From: Nocardioides panacis
GTDB lineage: Bacteria; Actinomycetota; Actinomycetes; Propionibacteriales; Nocardioidaceae
DNA length: 64,000 nucleotides
Direction of reading: 5' to 3'
Assembly: GCF_019039255.1 (NCBI RefSeq)
Contig: NZ_CP077062.1
Coordinates: 1,612,001 to 1,676,000, forward strand
Part shown: positions 39,676-47,835 of the stretch, in pieces
Numbering within the stretch: position 1 is the first letter of the stretch
How the letters are laid out: every line of letters starts with the position of its first letter
Translations under genes and position numbers: made by a program
Notes under the pieces: generated by a model
Database searches by the model: none
Seen by the model: the letters and a program-made list of their open reading frames with translations, nothing else
Told to the model about the DNA's origin: nothing

Positions 39676-41565
39676 GCGACGCCCCTCCCGCCGTCCGGAT
39701 CCGTCGTCGTCATGGGCGATCGACCGTCCCGTCGTCGGGGAGGAGCGCCCGGGGTCCCGAGCGGGTCCGGTCCCGGCCGGTCGGGCGGACGCGGGCTGCC
39801 GGTCAGCCCGCGGAAGGCGGAGTCCCGGCTGAGCAGCCGCTCCGGGGGGCCGTAGGCGACCACCCGCCCGGCAGCCATCACCGCGACCTGGTCGGCGGAG
39901 CGTGCGAGCTCGGTCGAATGGGTGATCAGGATCGTCGTGCGTCCCTCGACCAGACGGTTCAGCCCGGCCATCACCAACGCCTCGCTCCCCGCGTCCAGAC
40001 CGGTGGTCGGCTCGTCCAGCACGAGGACGGGGGGGATCGCGCAGCAGGACCCTCGCGATGCCGATCCGCTGGCGCTGGCCGCCGGACAGGCCCACCCCGC
40101 CGGGGCCGAGCAGGGTGTCGAAGCCCAGGGGCAGGGCCTCGATGAACGAGAGCGCCCCGGCGGCCCGGGCGACGTCCTCGACCGCCGCGAGGTCGGCGTC
40201 GGTGCCGTAGGCGATGTTGTCCCGGACGCTGCCGCTGAACAGGATGGTGTCCTGCAGGAGCACGCCGACCTGGTCGCGGACCCATCGCAGGGACAGCTCC
40301 CGCGCGTCCCTGCCGTCCACCCGGACCGCGCCGCGGCTGGGGTCGTAGAAGCGCGCGACGAGGGCGCCGACCGTCGACTTGCCGGCCCCCGACTCGCCGA
40401 CGAGAGCCAGCCGTGACCCGCTCGGCACGTGCAGGGTGACGCCTTCCAGCGCGGCTCGCTCCTTCGTGTACCGGAAGTACACGTCGTCGAGGTCGATGGT
40501 GCCGGCAGCGCGGTGGTCCGGCCTCTCGGAGTCGGTGTCGTCGGCCAGCACCGTGTCGGAGGACAGGATCTCGGCGATGCGCTCGAGCCGGGCGAGGGCC
40601 CGCGCTGCCCGGCTGGCCTGCTTCGCGATGTCCTTGAGCGGCTTGTACAGCTTGTTGGTGTAGGCCACGACCACGACGAGGTCGCCGGGGCTGATCCGCC
40701 CGTTCGCGACCGACAGGACACCGAGACTCAGGACCAGCGCGGTGGCCACAGCCCCGAGCACGTCCACCAGCGCCCCGAAGCGGGCTTCCACCCGGGAGCT
40801 CTCGACGCCGACCTTCAGCCGCTCGGCGCTCCGCAGCTGGACCCGGTCGTGCTCGAACCGCTCGGTGCCGAACGCCTTGATGACCTGCATCGCGGACAGC
40901 GCCTCGGTGGCGAGCGACGCGATCTCGCCCTCCTGGGCCCGCTGCGTGCGCGCCATCAGCCGGATCCGCTTCTGGTAGTGCGTGGTCGTCGCCAGCAGGA
41001 GCGGCGTGACCAGGAAGGCGACGAACGCCAGCAGGGGGTCGATCCAGAACATCACGGCGAACATGCCGACGAGCACGAGCGACGAGGACGCCAAGGTGCC
41101 GAGCGTCTGCGAGAAGAGGTCACCGACAGCGTTGACGTCGCCGGTCACCCGGGCGACGAGGTCACCGGTCGGGCGGTTCGAGTGGAAGACCAATGACAGC
41201 CGCTGCAGATGCTCGTAGGTGGCCGTCCGCAGGTCGTGGACGATCTGCTCGCCGGACCGGTTGAGCCAGAAGTCCGAGAAGAAGGTGGCCAGGGCGTCGA
41301 CCATCGCGATGCCGAGCACCAGGGCGGCGAGTCCCAGCAGCAGGGTGAGGTCGTCGCCGGTGAGCTCGAAGTCCGTGCCCCGCCCGGTCACCAGCTGGTC
41401 GATGGCGATCTTCAGCGGCCACGGTGCAGCGAGCTGGGCGAGGGTGAGCGCGACCGTCGAGGCGGCAGCGCCGGCGAGCGCACCCCAGTGGCGGCGTGCG
41501 TGACTCCTCAGCAGCCGCATCGTGGGGTTCCGCGGGCGTGCCGGGACGGTCTCCTCCGCACTCAT
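39672..41565 (-). CDS. ABC exporter, fused permease and ATPase (frameshifted)
   Basis: About 630 residues if joined; a type IV half-transporter of the MsbA/lipid-export kind. Residues 1-310 hold six membrane segments. The ATPase has Walker A GESGAGKSTV, Q-loop QVGVLLQDTILFSG, signature LSGGQRQRIG, Walker B VLVLDEPTTGLDAGS and H-loop ILITHSTELA. The break is between signature and Walker B, in seven G at 40029-40035; removing one gives RDPPVLVLDEPTTG. It would move a lipid-linked or other glycoconjugate across the membrane as a homodimer. Second gene of the operon, overlapping the first (ATGA). Confidence 0.88.
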
Positions 41566-42686
41566 CGCACGCTCCGTACGGCGCTGAGCGCCTGCAGCCG
41601 ACGCGCCGCGTTCAGGGCCCCGTCGAGGTCGATCCCGGCGGACTCGAGGGCGCCGTCGGAGAGGCTGCGGGGGTGCAGCCGGATGAGGGACGCGACCTCA
41701 CCGGGATCCGTTCCCGGATCGACGACGTTGGCGAGCCCCAGGCCGCCGAGCCAGTCGGCCCGGATGGCCTGCTCGCGGCGCGGCGTGCGGCGGGGCATCA
41801 GGATCGGCCGTCGTCCCGCGGCGAGTGCCTCGAGGGTGGAGTTGTAGCCGGCCATGCACAAGATCGCGTGGGCGCGCGAGAACCACCGCCCGCACGCGTC
41901 CAGGGGACCGACCACGCGCACTCGGTCGGACCCCAGCCGGCTGAGCTGGCGCAACGCGTCGGCGCCCGCGTACGGGCCGGGGGCGAAGAGACCGACCAGG
42001 TCGGCGCGGTGCCCGAGCAGTCGTGCGCCCATCTCGAAGACGGCGGCTCCGTCGCCACCGCCACCCGCCGCCACGACGAGGAGGTTGCCGTCCGAACGGC
42101 TCGGGCCCGGTCGTTCGACGACCCAGCCGCAGTAGTGCAGCGGAAGGCTGAGGCCGTACTCGACCTCGTGGTCGACGAAGTGCCGGCCTCCGTAGACCAG
42201 GACCTCGTCGTAGACGTTCCCGACGTCCGCCCACCCCCCGCCTCGCATCTCCTCCCGGACGATCGACGGCTCGTCCAGGACGTCTCGCAGTCCGAGCACG
42301 AGCGCGGACCCGAGCCCTCGCGCCAGGTCGAGGCCGGTCCGGAGCTCGCCCGCCGTGCCGTAGGGATGCCGGTCCACCACCACGACGTCGGGCCGCTCCT
42401 CCTCGACCAGGGTCGCGAAGATCCGCTCGCGTTCCCGCAGGGCGGCCCCGAAGGGAAGCTTCTCGTGGCGGTAGGACCCGTCCGCCGACTTGAGCATCGG
42501 CGGCACACGGTGCACGCGCACCCGGGCTGCCTGGCGCAACCAGCGCGGGCGCACCTCGACCCCCGTGACCAGGCTGACCTGAGCGGCCGGGTCGGTGTCC
42601 AGAACCGCGCGGGCTATCAGGCTGTTGCGACGAACGTGGCCGAGGCCGTAGCCGTCGTGCGAGTAGAAGAGATAGCGCGTGACCAC
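41562..42686 (-). CDS. GGYN-type glycosyltransferase, first gene of operon
   Basis: 374-residue GT-B glycosyltransferase similar in plan to MurG/GT28: N-terminal YSHDGYGLGHVRRNSLIARA and donor-binding AILCMAGYNSTLEALAAGRR. The GTG at 42686 is preferred because AGGGGGA lies 6 bp upstream; the frame extends to 42758 without conserved sequence. It probably uses a UDP- or dTDP-sugar. It is transcribed away from the divergent APH-fold gene across a 153-bp spacer that must hold promoters for both directions. Confidence 0.85.
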   Translation of the reverse strand: MVTRYLFYSHDGYGLGHVRRNSLIARAVLDTDPAAQVSLVTGVEVRPRWLRQAARVRVHRVPPMLKSADGSYRHEKLPFGAALRERERIFATLVEEERPDVVVVDRHPYGTAGELRTGLDLARGLGSALVLGLRDVLDEPSIVREEMRGGGWADVGNVYDEVLVYGGRHFVDHEVEYGLSLPLHYCGWVVERPGPSRSDGNLLVVAAGGGGDGAAVFEMGARLLGHRADLVGLFAPGPYAGADALRQLSRLGSDRVRVVGPLDACGRWFSRAHAILCMAGYNSTLEALAAGRRPILMPRRTPRREQAIRADWLGGLGLANVVDPGTDPGEVASLIRLHPRSLSDGALESAGIDLDGALNAARRLQALSAVRSVR

Positions 42687-42839
42687 GAGGGTCCCCCTCG
42701 TACTACCGCAGATCGCCCGAGGTCTGCTGGACGAAACGCTCCCCCCCAGAAAGCGCACTACCGGTTGGGATCTCCTTCATCGTGCGCCGCGACCCCTTCC
42801 GCGGCAACATCAATAGGTACTAGTCAGCTGGAGGGCGAG
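42687..42839. promoter_or_regulatory. Divergent promoter region of the glycosyltransferase cluster
   Basis: 153-bp spacer between divergent starts. It contains an AT-richer stretch (ACATCAATAGGTACTAGTCA, 42807-42826) just before the plus-strand GGAGG, and an AGGGGGA ribosome site for the minus-strand gene. No exact sigma consensus was recognised. Confidence 0.45.
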
Positions 42840-44076
42840 ATGAGCGGTGGAGCTGGGCCGTACCGAGGCAGGCTCGAGGTGCTGGCGGCCGGTGGCGTTC
42901 TCGAGGCCCAGCTCGACGCCTGGGCGGCGCGACGGTCAACCGACCGGCCCGGGCCGTGGCGGCGCGTCCGCGGCAAGCTGCGCCCGCAGCGCTCTCCCTG
43001 GGCCGTCCTGGTCTACGAGGCGGTGGGCGGTCCGACCGTCCAGGTCCGCCTGCTCGAGGACAGCGACCCGAGGGCCGACGCTGCGCGCGGCGCGCTGCGT
43101 GGCGGCGACCTGGGTCCGGTCGAGATCGTGTCCTGCGCGGCGGACCCGGCGCTCCCGGGACTGCCTGCGGTGCTGGCGGCGCTCGACCGTCCTCGGGTGG
43201 TGCGCTACCACCCGGGCAACCGCTGCACCGTCCACGGAGGGGCAGGATCGGCCGCCCGGTACGTCAAGGTCCAGGCCGAGGGCATCGACGACCAGCAGGG
43301 GGTGCGGGCGCGGTGGGCAGCCTCGCTGTCCGGAGCGCTGTCCTTCGCGGTGGCCGAGCCGCACGGCTGGGACGAGCAGACCCGGTCGAGCTGGTACGGC
43401 GTCGTGCCGGGCGGACCCGTGCATCCTCGACTTCTCGGGCCCCATGGTGCCCAGCTCGCACGTCAGGTGGGGGCGTCGCTGGGCCAGCTCGCGACGGCGG
43501 TGGTGCGGCCGCCCAGGAGGGTGGACGCGACGGACCAGCTGGCCCGGACCGAACGGGCGCTGGCGCGGGCGACCGCTGCCGCCCCTGCTCTGGCGCCCGG
43601 GCTGCGGAGAGCGTCCGACTCGCTCACCCGTGCCCACGACCGACTGGGCGCACGGCCACTCGTCCCGGCGCACGGGGCGGCGCACCTCGGGCAGTGGCTG
43701 GTGGACGACACCGGTCGGTTGGGTCTCGTCGACTTCGACCGTTTCGCGTGGGGTGAGCCGGAGTTCGACCTGGCCACCTTCGTCGTCGAGCTGGCTGGTG
43801 CGTCCGCGGGTCAGCCGACGGACGAGCTCGAGACGGCAGTCCTCGACGGCTTCCGTGCGGTCGCCGGCGCGCCGGACGAGCTGCGGCTGGCGATCTACGT
43901 CCTGCACCGGCAGCTGGCCCAGGTTGCCCGGACCGCCTGCGCGCTCCGTCCCGACGCCGAGGAGCGCGCCGCGCCACTGCTCGAGCAGCTGCAGCGCCCG
44001 CTGGACCGGCTCGCCCGGCAGCGACCGGGCGGCGACACGCGCACGGCGTCGCGGGGGACAGCCGGGGGGGACCTGA
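42840..44076 (+). CDS. APH-fold protein with degenerate catalytic loop (frameshift at end)
   Basis: About 411 residues. The fold is aminoglycoside-phosphotransferase-like: VVRYHPGNRCTVHGG, AARYVKVQAEG for the ATP lobe and LGLVDFDRFAWGEPEFDLAT with the metal-site Asp. The catalytic loop reads VPAHGAAHLGQWLVD where HGDxHxxN is expected, so both the catalytic Asp and the Asn are lost; it is probably a pseudokinase. ATG 42840 has GGAGGGCGAG upstream. The literal frame runs to 44237 through a terminator and a tRNA-like sequence. With one base removed from seven G at 44064-44070 it stops at 44076, which is preferred. Confidence 0.78.
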
Positions 44077-44158
44077 CCCCCGTGCGCCCGGCGGCTCGCC
44101 GGGTCGCGACCCGAGCAGGGTCTGCTCGTCGACGGAGACCATCGTCTGAAACGGAAAA

Positions 44159-44193
44159 CGCCCCACCGGCAGGCGCTGCCTGCTGGTGGGGCG
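44159..44193 (-). terminator. Strong intrinsic terminator
   Basis: A 16-bp stem with one G-U pair and a 3-base loop: CGCCCCACC-G-GCAGGC at 44159-44174 pairs with GCCTGC-T-GGTGGGGCG at 44178-44193. Read on the minus strand it is followed by CGTTTTCCGTTTC, so it ends minus-strand transcription, as expected 13 bp downstream of a tRNA 3' end. Confidence 0.8.
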
Positions 44194-44205
44194 AGTCCGA
44201 CTCAC

Positions 44206-44233
44206 TGGTGTCCGAGGGGGGGACTCGGACACC
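44206..44233 (-). other. tRNA-Leu-like 3' end, putative attachment site
   Basis: Read on the minus strand, this ends in the last bases of a tRNA: a C-rich T-arm strand, acceptor strand CTCGGAC, discriminator A and encoded CCA. The seven bases GTCCGAG that precede the C-run would pair with CTCGGAC, as the 5' acceptor strand of actinobacterial tRNA-Leu does; the body of the tRNA is missing. On the plus strand it forms a perfect 10-bp hairpin. An intrinsic terminator follows at normal tRNA spacing. With recombinase genes starting 450 bp away this looks like one end of an element integrated in a tRNA gene. Confidence 0.55.
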
Positions 44234-44277
44234 GTGAACCGGGCGATTGCCCATCTGACTCGAAGGAGTGGATGGGC

Positions 44278-44565
44278 ATGGAGGGCCTCCTAGGGATGGT
44301 CCGGTCGGTGCGGCGGTGGCTGGTGCATGCGGTCATCGTGCACCCTGGGCACCGCGAGGCGGAAGAGCCGGACGCGGATCCGTGTCCCGGCCGATGCTGC
44401 CACGGCAGGCCGGCCCGGGGCTGCGGAAACCGGACCGCGAGACCGGTCGGGTCAACCGGTCGTCTGGGGGTGACCGACGCGCGGGCACCCACTGCCAGCC
44501 GGGGTCCCGGACAGGTGGGCTGGCGGAGCCCCGCGGACGACCGGTGCCGCGATCGGGGCGCGTAG
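44278..44565 (+). CDS. Possible small protein
   Basis: Open frame of 95 residues starting MEGLLGMVRSVRRWLVHAV with AAGGAG 9 bp upstream. The N-terminal half looks codable (RRWLVHAVIVHPGHREAEEP), the rest is Arg/Gly-rich and may not be. Kept because of the good ribosome site only. Confidence 0.3.
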   Translation: MEGLLGMVRSVRRWLVHAVIVHPGHREAEEPDADPCPGRCCHGRPARGCGNRTARPVGSTGRLGVTDARAPTASRGPGQVGWRSPADDRCRDRGA

Positions 44566-44612
44566 CACCAAGCGAACGGCGGCGGACCGCGGCGGCGGCG
44601 GCCCGAGCCTCG

Positions 44613-44666
44613 GTGCGGTCGGTGCGGTCGGTGCGGTCGGTGCGGTCGGTGCGGTCGGTGTGGTCG
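44613..44666. repeat. 9-bp tandem repeat
   Basis: Six head-to-tail copies of GTGCGGTCG (44613-44666), five perfect and the last with one change (GTGTGGTCG). It lies 12 bp beyond the stop codon of the first recombinase gene and would encode Thr-Asp-Arg repeats if read on the minus strand, but no gene is supported there. Confidence 0.9.
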
Positions 44667-44678
44667 CGGACGGTCATC

Positions 44679-45825
44679 TCAGTCCTCGAGTCGACCGAAC
44701 GCACGCTCCGCGGCCACACACAGTTCGGCCCAGGACGGGTTGGTCAGGTACGGGCTGGAGATGCCGAACTGGCTCATGCTGTGGTTCATCCAGAAGCTGG
44801 ACAGGAAGGGATCCTTCGTCGCCTGCCGGATCCGGTCCGTCGAGGTGTGCCGCAGCCAGTGCGGGCTGACCCCGACGAAGGCACCGTCGGCACCGTAGGC
44901 CAGCTCCGCGGCAGCGGTGTGAAACAGGGTGTCCAGGTAGCGGCGGGTGACGGGTGCGCCATGTTGCTGCCTGAGCACGCGATCGGGTCCCTCTGTTGCG
45001 CCGCGTTCCCGTCCGAGCTCCAGGGCGCGGCGCAGCACGGAGCGGGCCACCGGGATCCGCTGCCCCTTCGCGTTCTTCTGGAATACCTGGATGGCGCAAC
45101 CCACCAGGTCGATGCCGTCGACGGTCAGCTGCAGGATCCCTTCGCGACGCGACCCCGACCGGATGAACAGATCCAGCAGCAGGAGGTCGAGGATCGGATC
45201 GCGGCGCCGAAGGCAGATCCACGCGCGGAGATTGGCCTCTTCCCGGGCATTGATCGGACGTCGGTTGTGCTGTTGCGGAGGCTTGCCGAGACCGTCTGTC
45301 GGACTTCGGCAGAGGTGTCCGTCGCGGACCGCCTCGCTGAAGAACCGATGCGTCGCCTCGGCGAAGTTGCGCGCCGCACCCTGGCCGTGATCGTCGGCGC
45401 GGTAGGAGGCCAGGGGGGCGTCCTGCCGCGCGGGCGGCCGCCACCTTGTGTGCCCCGGTCCTCTCCTTGATGGCGGCCTGGAGCACTTCGAGATCGCTGC
45501 GCCGCACCTTGCGAATCTTCCGGTGCCCGATCCCTCGCACAGCCGGGTAGGCAACGTGGTCGATCTCTTCCGCGGGCAGCCCGTCCAGCAGTCGGCGAAG
45601 CGAGACGTCGTTGGGGGGCTGACTCATCCACTTGGGGAGCCCGAGCCGGCGCCGAACGTCGCGCACCGTCCGGTTGCGTCGGTGGCGCTTCCTGGCTCGC
45701 TTCCGTTTCGCCCGGGCGATACGGTGCTGACGGTCCTGGTCCAGCCCGTGCAGCAGCGTCATCAGGTCGTGAGTCGCGACGGGCCCGGCCTCCGGCGGCC
45801 GGGTGCCTTCCGGCTCGGAGGTCAT
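44679..45825 (-). CDS. Tyrosine recombinase / phage-type integrase (frameshifted)
   Basis: About 381 residues if joined. The catalytic domain shows the first Arg in RSGSRREGILQL, the HxxR box in SPHWLRHTSTDR, and the Tyr in FGISSPYLTNPS. The N-terminal part has a basic stretch ARAKRKRARKRHRRNRTVRD and a SAM-like core-binding region (RNFAEATHRFFSEAVRDGHL). The break is in six G at 45413-45418; one base less gives ARAAGRPLASYRADD. ATG 45825 overlaps the end of the preceding small gene as ATGA. It sits at the left end of the accessory region beside the tRNA-like sequence, where an integrase would act. Confidence 0.85.
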
Positions 45826-46241
45826 GGCGACCACCATCCGAACCGGACGCCCTGCTTGCGGATCCGCTTGTCGACCGTGGCCGAGATCAGCCGGTGGTCG
45901 ATCACGACCAGTCGGCGCGTGGCGTGTTGGTACCGGACGACGACGCGTGGCGCTCCGTCGAGGTACCGCTCCCAGAGCAGCAGCCCCAGTGTCAACCGGC
46001 CCGCGGGGTCGATGAGGGGGCGGGCCGGTCGGGTCGGCAGGCAGTCGGGATCGGTGGTCAAGACGACCCAGCCCGGCTGCGCGGCGAACACGCGGGACGA
46101 CAGGGCGCTCTCTCGGACCGCGGTGGCCGTCGGACGGGGCAGGCCGAGGCGCAGGCGAGCGCTGGGGTCGACGGAGGCGACCGTGAGAAAACTGCGGGCT
46201 GCCTTGCGCGGCGCCGCGGCGTCGCGCTCGTCCCTGTTCAT
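45822..46241 (-). CDS. Hypothetical protein in recombinase module
   Basis: 139 residues with no recognised domain. The C-terminal half is likely beta-rich (LTLGLLLWERYLDGAPRVVV, RRLVVIDHRLISATVDKRIR). Its stop overlaps the recombinase start by 4 bp, so it is probably an accessory protein made with the recombinase. Confidence 0.65.
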   Translation of the reverse strand: MNRDERDAAAPRKAARSFLTVASVDPSARLRLGLPRPTATAVRESALSSRVFAAQPGWVVLTTDPDCLPTRPARPLIDPAGRLTLGLLLWERYLDGAPRVVVRYQHATRRLVVIDHRLISATVDKRIRKQGVRFGWWSP

Positions 46242-46251
46242 GCCTCAACCG

Positions 46252-46522
46252 TCACCCACAGGGGTGCGACCTGGGTATCGGAGGTCTGGCAATGTCCGCG
46301 AGTGACTTGAGTCGGTCGCTGGGGTCCGGGATCCACCACGTCCGGTTCGCCGGCGGCTTCATGCCTCCCCAGATGGGAGCGATGCTCCGCAGCTTGCCGA
46401 CTTTCCCCGGGGACGCCGAGGAGCGCCGCGAGAGCCCGAGCACCCTCGTCAGGTCTCGTCCGCGACAGCGCCCGGGGGTGCCCGAGCCAGCCGCCGGAAT
46501 GGGGAGACTGGCGGACCGCCAC
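46252..46522 (-). CDS. Possible small DNA-binding or excisionase-like protein (doubtful frame)
   Basis: Two overlapping minus-strand frames cover this stretch. One starts GTG 46522 and contains DEGARALAALLGVPGESRQA, which has the look of a helix-turn-helix start. The other contains KLRSIAPIWGGMKPPANRTW and stops at 46252. They join if one G is removed from GGGG near 46413. The join would give a 90-residue protein similar in size to excisionases, but the evidence is thin. Confidence 0.35.
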
Positions 46523-46534
46523 GTATCCGAGGTG

Positions 46535-47086
46535 CTAAGCGCGGTCGGCCCGTTGCACGCCCTGCCCCCAGGCGACTGCCTCGCGGCAAGCCGCGAGGGC
46601 GCGGTCGCTCAGCAGGAGTTCACAGGGATCCTCAGCGGACACCAGCTCGAGATGAACCTCCTGCTCGGAACGAGAACACATCACCAGTCCGGACTCAGGA
46701 TGACGCACGATCTTCCGCAGCTCGGCATCGTTGGTGTCGAGTCCCATCGCCGCGCAGTTGCTGCGCAGGTCGATCAGATGGACTCGCGGCGAGAAGCGCT
46801 CGCTGCTTGGAACGAGTTGGCGTGCCATGACCGTCAACGTCACGACCGTGCGCACGGCTCCGGCATGGGACAGCTGAGACACGAGCGTGCTGGGCAATTC
46901 CGGGCCCCGAGGTGTGGATCTGAAGACGCGCCGAAGGGTGCCCGGCTGGAGGCGGGTTCGAGCGGCCATCTCCTCGGCCCACCGGATCGCCACACTGAGC
47001 TGGTACTCCGCGAGGAGGCGTCGCACCAGCCGCTCGAACTGTTCGCGATCGGGCTCACCGTCACGCGGGGGAGGTTCACTCGTCAT
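46535..47086 (-). CDS. Hypothetical protein in recombinase module
   Basis: 183 residues from ATG 47086 with GGAAGG 6 bp upstream. The protein is mostly helical at first (EQFERLVRRLLAEYQLSVAI) and contains ELPSTLVSQLSHAGAVRTVV. No known domain is seen. It lies between the XRE regulator and the small excisionase-like frame on the same strand, so it is likely part of the mobility module. Confidence 0.65.
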   Translation of the reverse strand: MTSEPPPRDGEPDREQFERLVRRLLAEYQLSVAIRWAEEMAARTRLQPGTLRRVFRSTPRGPELPSTLVSQLSHAGAVRTVVTLTVMARQLVPSSERFSPRVHLIDLRSNCAAMGLDTNDAELRKIVRHPESGLVMCSRSEQEVHLELVSAEDPCELLLSDRALAACREAVAWGQGVQRADRA

Positions 47087-47520
47087 CGCTAGACCTTCCA
47101 GCTCCTCGTGTGCTGACGAGTACTTGGTAGCGCATCTCCTCGCCGAAGTTTCCGGGCGCAGACGGTGTCGGAGGGAGGTGGACCTGGAGGAGGGACCGAG
47201 GTTCGCCACGCTAAGTGGGCGCCCGTGGGCGCCTGTGGGCGCTTGTGGGCTGTCGTGGGCGCTCAACAAGACCGCGAGATCTATCCCTAAAAGTACGTTT
47301 TTGTAGCGGTGCCAGGACTGGCGAGCGTGAGTTGCGTCTGGCTGTCCGTTTGGCTGCGCCGTGGCGGTGTCGCGCCCGGGCTGACCGACCGGCTCGCCAG
47401 GATTGGTTTTCACGCACCGGCGTGTCGCCCGGGTATGACCTGTTGGATACAGCCTCCGGGGGACCGAAGGTGCCGGCAACGCCGGCCGTGCGGTGTCGTC
47501 CGACGTGGTTGGCCGGAACG
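47087..47520. other. 434-bp control-type region in recombinase module
   Basis: No gene is supported here; frames on both strands have poor codon bias. It contains five 10-bp tandem repeats (47215-47264) and then a short AT-rich patch (CCCTAAAAGTACGTTTTTGT, 47285-47304) unusual for this genome. It is a candidate promoter/operator or replication-type region for the module. Confidence 0.55.
47215..47264. repeat. Five 10-bp tandem repeats (iteron-like)
   Basis: Exact 10-bp period: GTGGGCGCCC, GTGGGCGCCT, GTGGGCGCTT, GTGGGCTGTC, GTGGGCGCTC. The GTGGGC core is constant in all five. The spacing of one helical turn is suited to cooperative protein binding on one DNA face. Confidence 0.9.
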
Positions 47521-47826
47521 TCAGGTGGCGCGCCCGTCGGGAGGTTTGCTGGGGAGCCGGCGAGGCCGGGTCGCACTGCCGAACGGATAGACGCCCACCA
47601 ACAGATCCACCAGGAGGACTTGGTAGGCATCCGCGAGAGAGACCAGCAACGGTATCGAGGGAAGCCTTCGCCCACGCTCGCAGTCAGAGATGTGCTGCTG
47701 GGAGGACCCGGTCAATCCCGCAACTTGGTCGAGTAGAAGCTCCGAGTCGATCCGCGCCTCGCGCAATCGCCGACCCAACTGGCGTGCGAGCAGCTGCTTG
47801 TTGCTGTCGCTCGTCCAGTCAGCCAC
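47521..47826 (-). CDS. XRE-family transcriptional regulator
   Basis: 101 residues with a helix-turn-helix of the Cro/CI type: LGRRLREARIDSELLLDQVA, then GSSQQHISDCERGRRLPSIP as recognition helix and following turn, and LLVSLADAYQVLLVDLL as the last helices. Probably controls the recombinase module and may bind the 10-bp repeats downstream; that pairing is inference. It starts 10 bp after the preceding gene. Confidence 0.8.
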   Translation of the reverse strand: MADWTSDSNKQLLARQLGRRLREARIDSELLLDQVAGLTGSSQQHISDCERGRRLPSIPLLVSLADAYQVLLVDLLVGVYPFGSATRPRRLPSKPPDGRAT

Positions 47827-47835
47827 GGGGGCAGC

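Noticed and set aside
38578-41565. A single 995-residue ABC transporter-glycosyltransferase fusion
   Set aside because: The long frame arises only because an extra G in the run at 40029-40035 throws the transporter into the frame of the next gene. Walker B and the H-loop lie in the other frame, and a natural GTGA stop/start overlap exists at 39672-39675.
42687-42839. Riboswitch or leader peptide before the glycosyltransferase operon
   Set aside because: No conserved riboswitch core or stem series could be recognised in the short spacer.
33460-44076. Aminoglycoside resistance genes
   Set aside because: The APH-fold proteins are embedded in a glycosyltransferase/exporter operon and one has lost its catalytic Asp; the shared fold alone does not indicate drug phosphorylation.
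44077-44237. C-terminal extension of the divergent APH-fold protein through the terminator
   Set aside because: The extension would translate an intrinsic terminator and a tRNA-like sequence; a one-base correction in the seven-G run ends the protein at 44076.
44613-47264. CRISPR array
   Set aside because: The two repeat blocks have units of 9 and 10 bp with no spacers and no cas genes nearby.
47309-47590. Plus-strand frame in the iteron region
   Set aside because: Poor codon bias, many Cys/Trp/Arg, overlap with the XRE gene on the other strand and no ribosome site.
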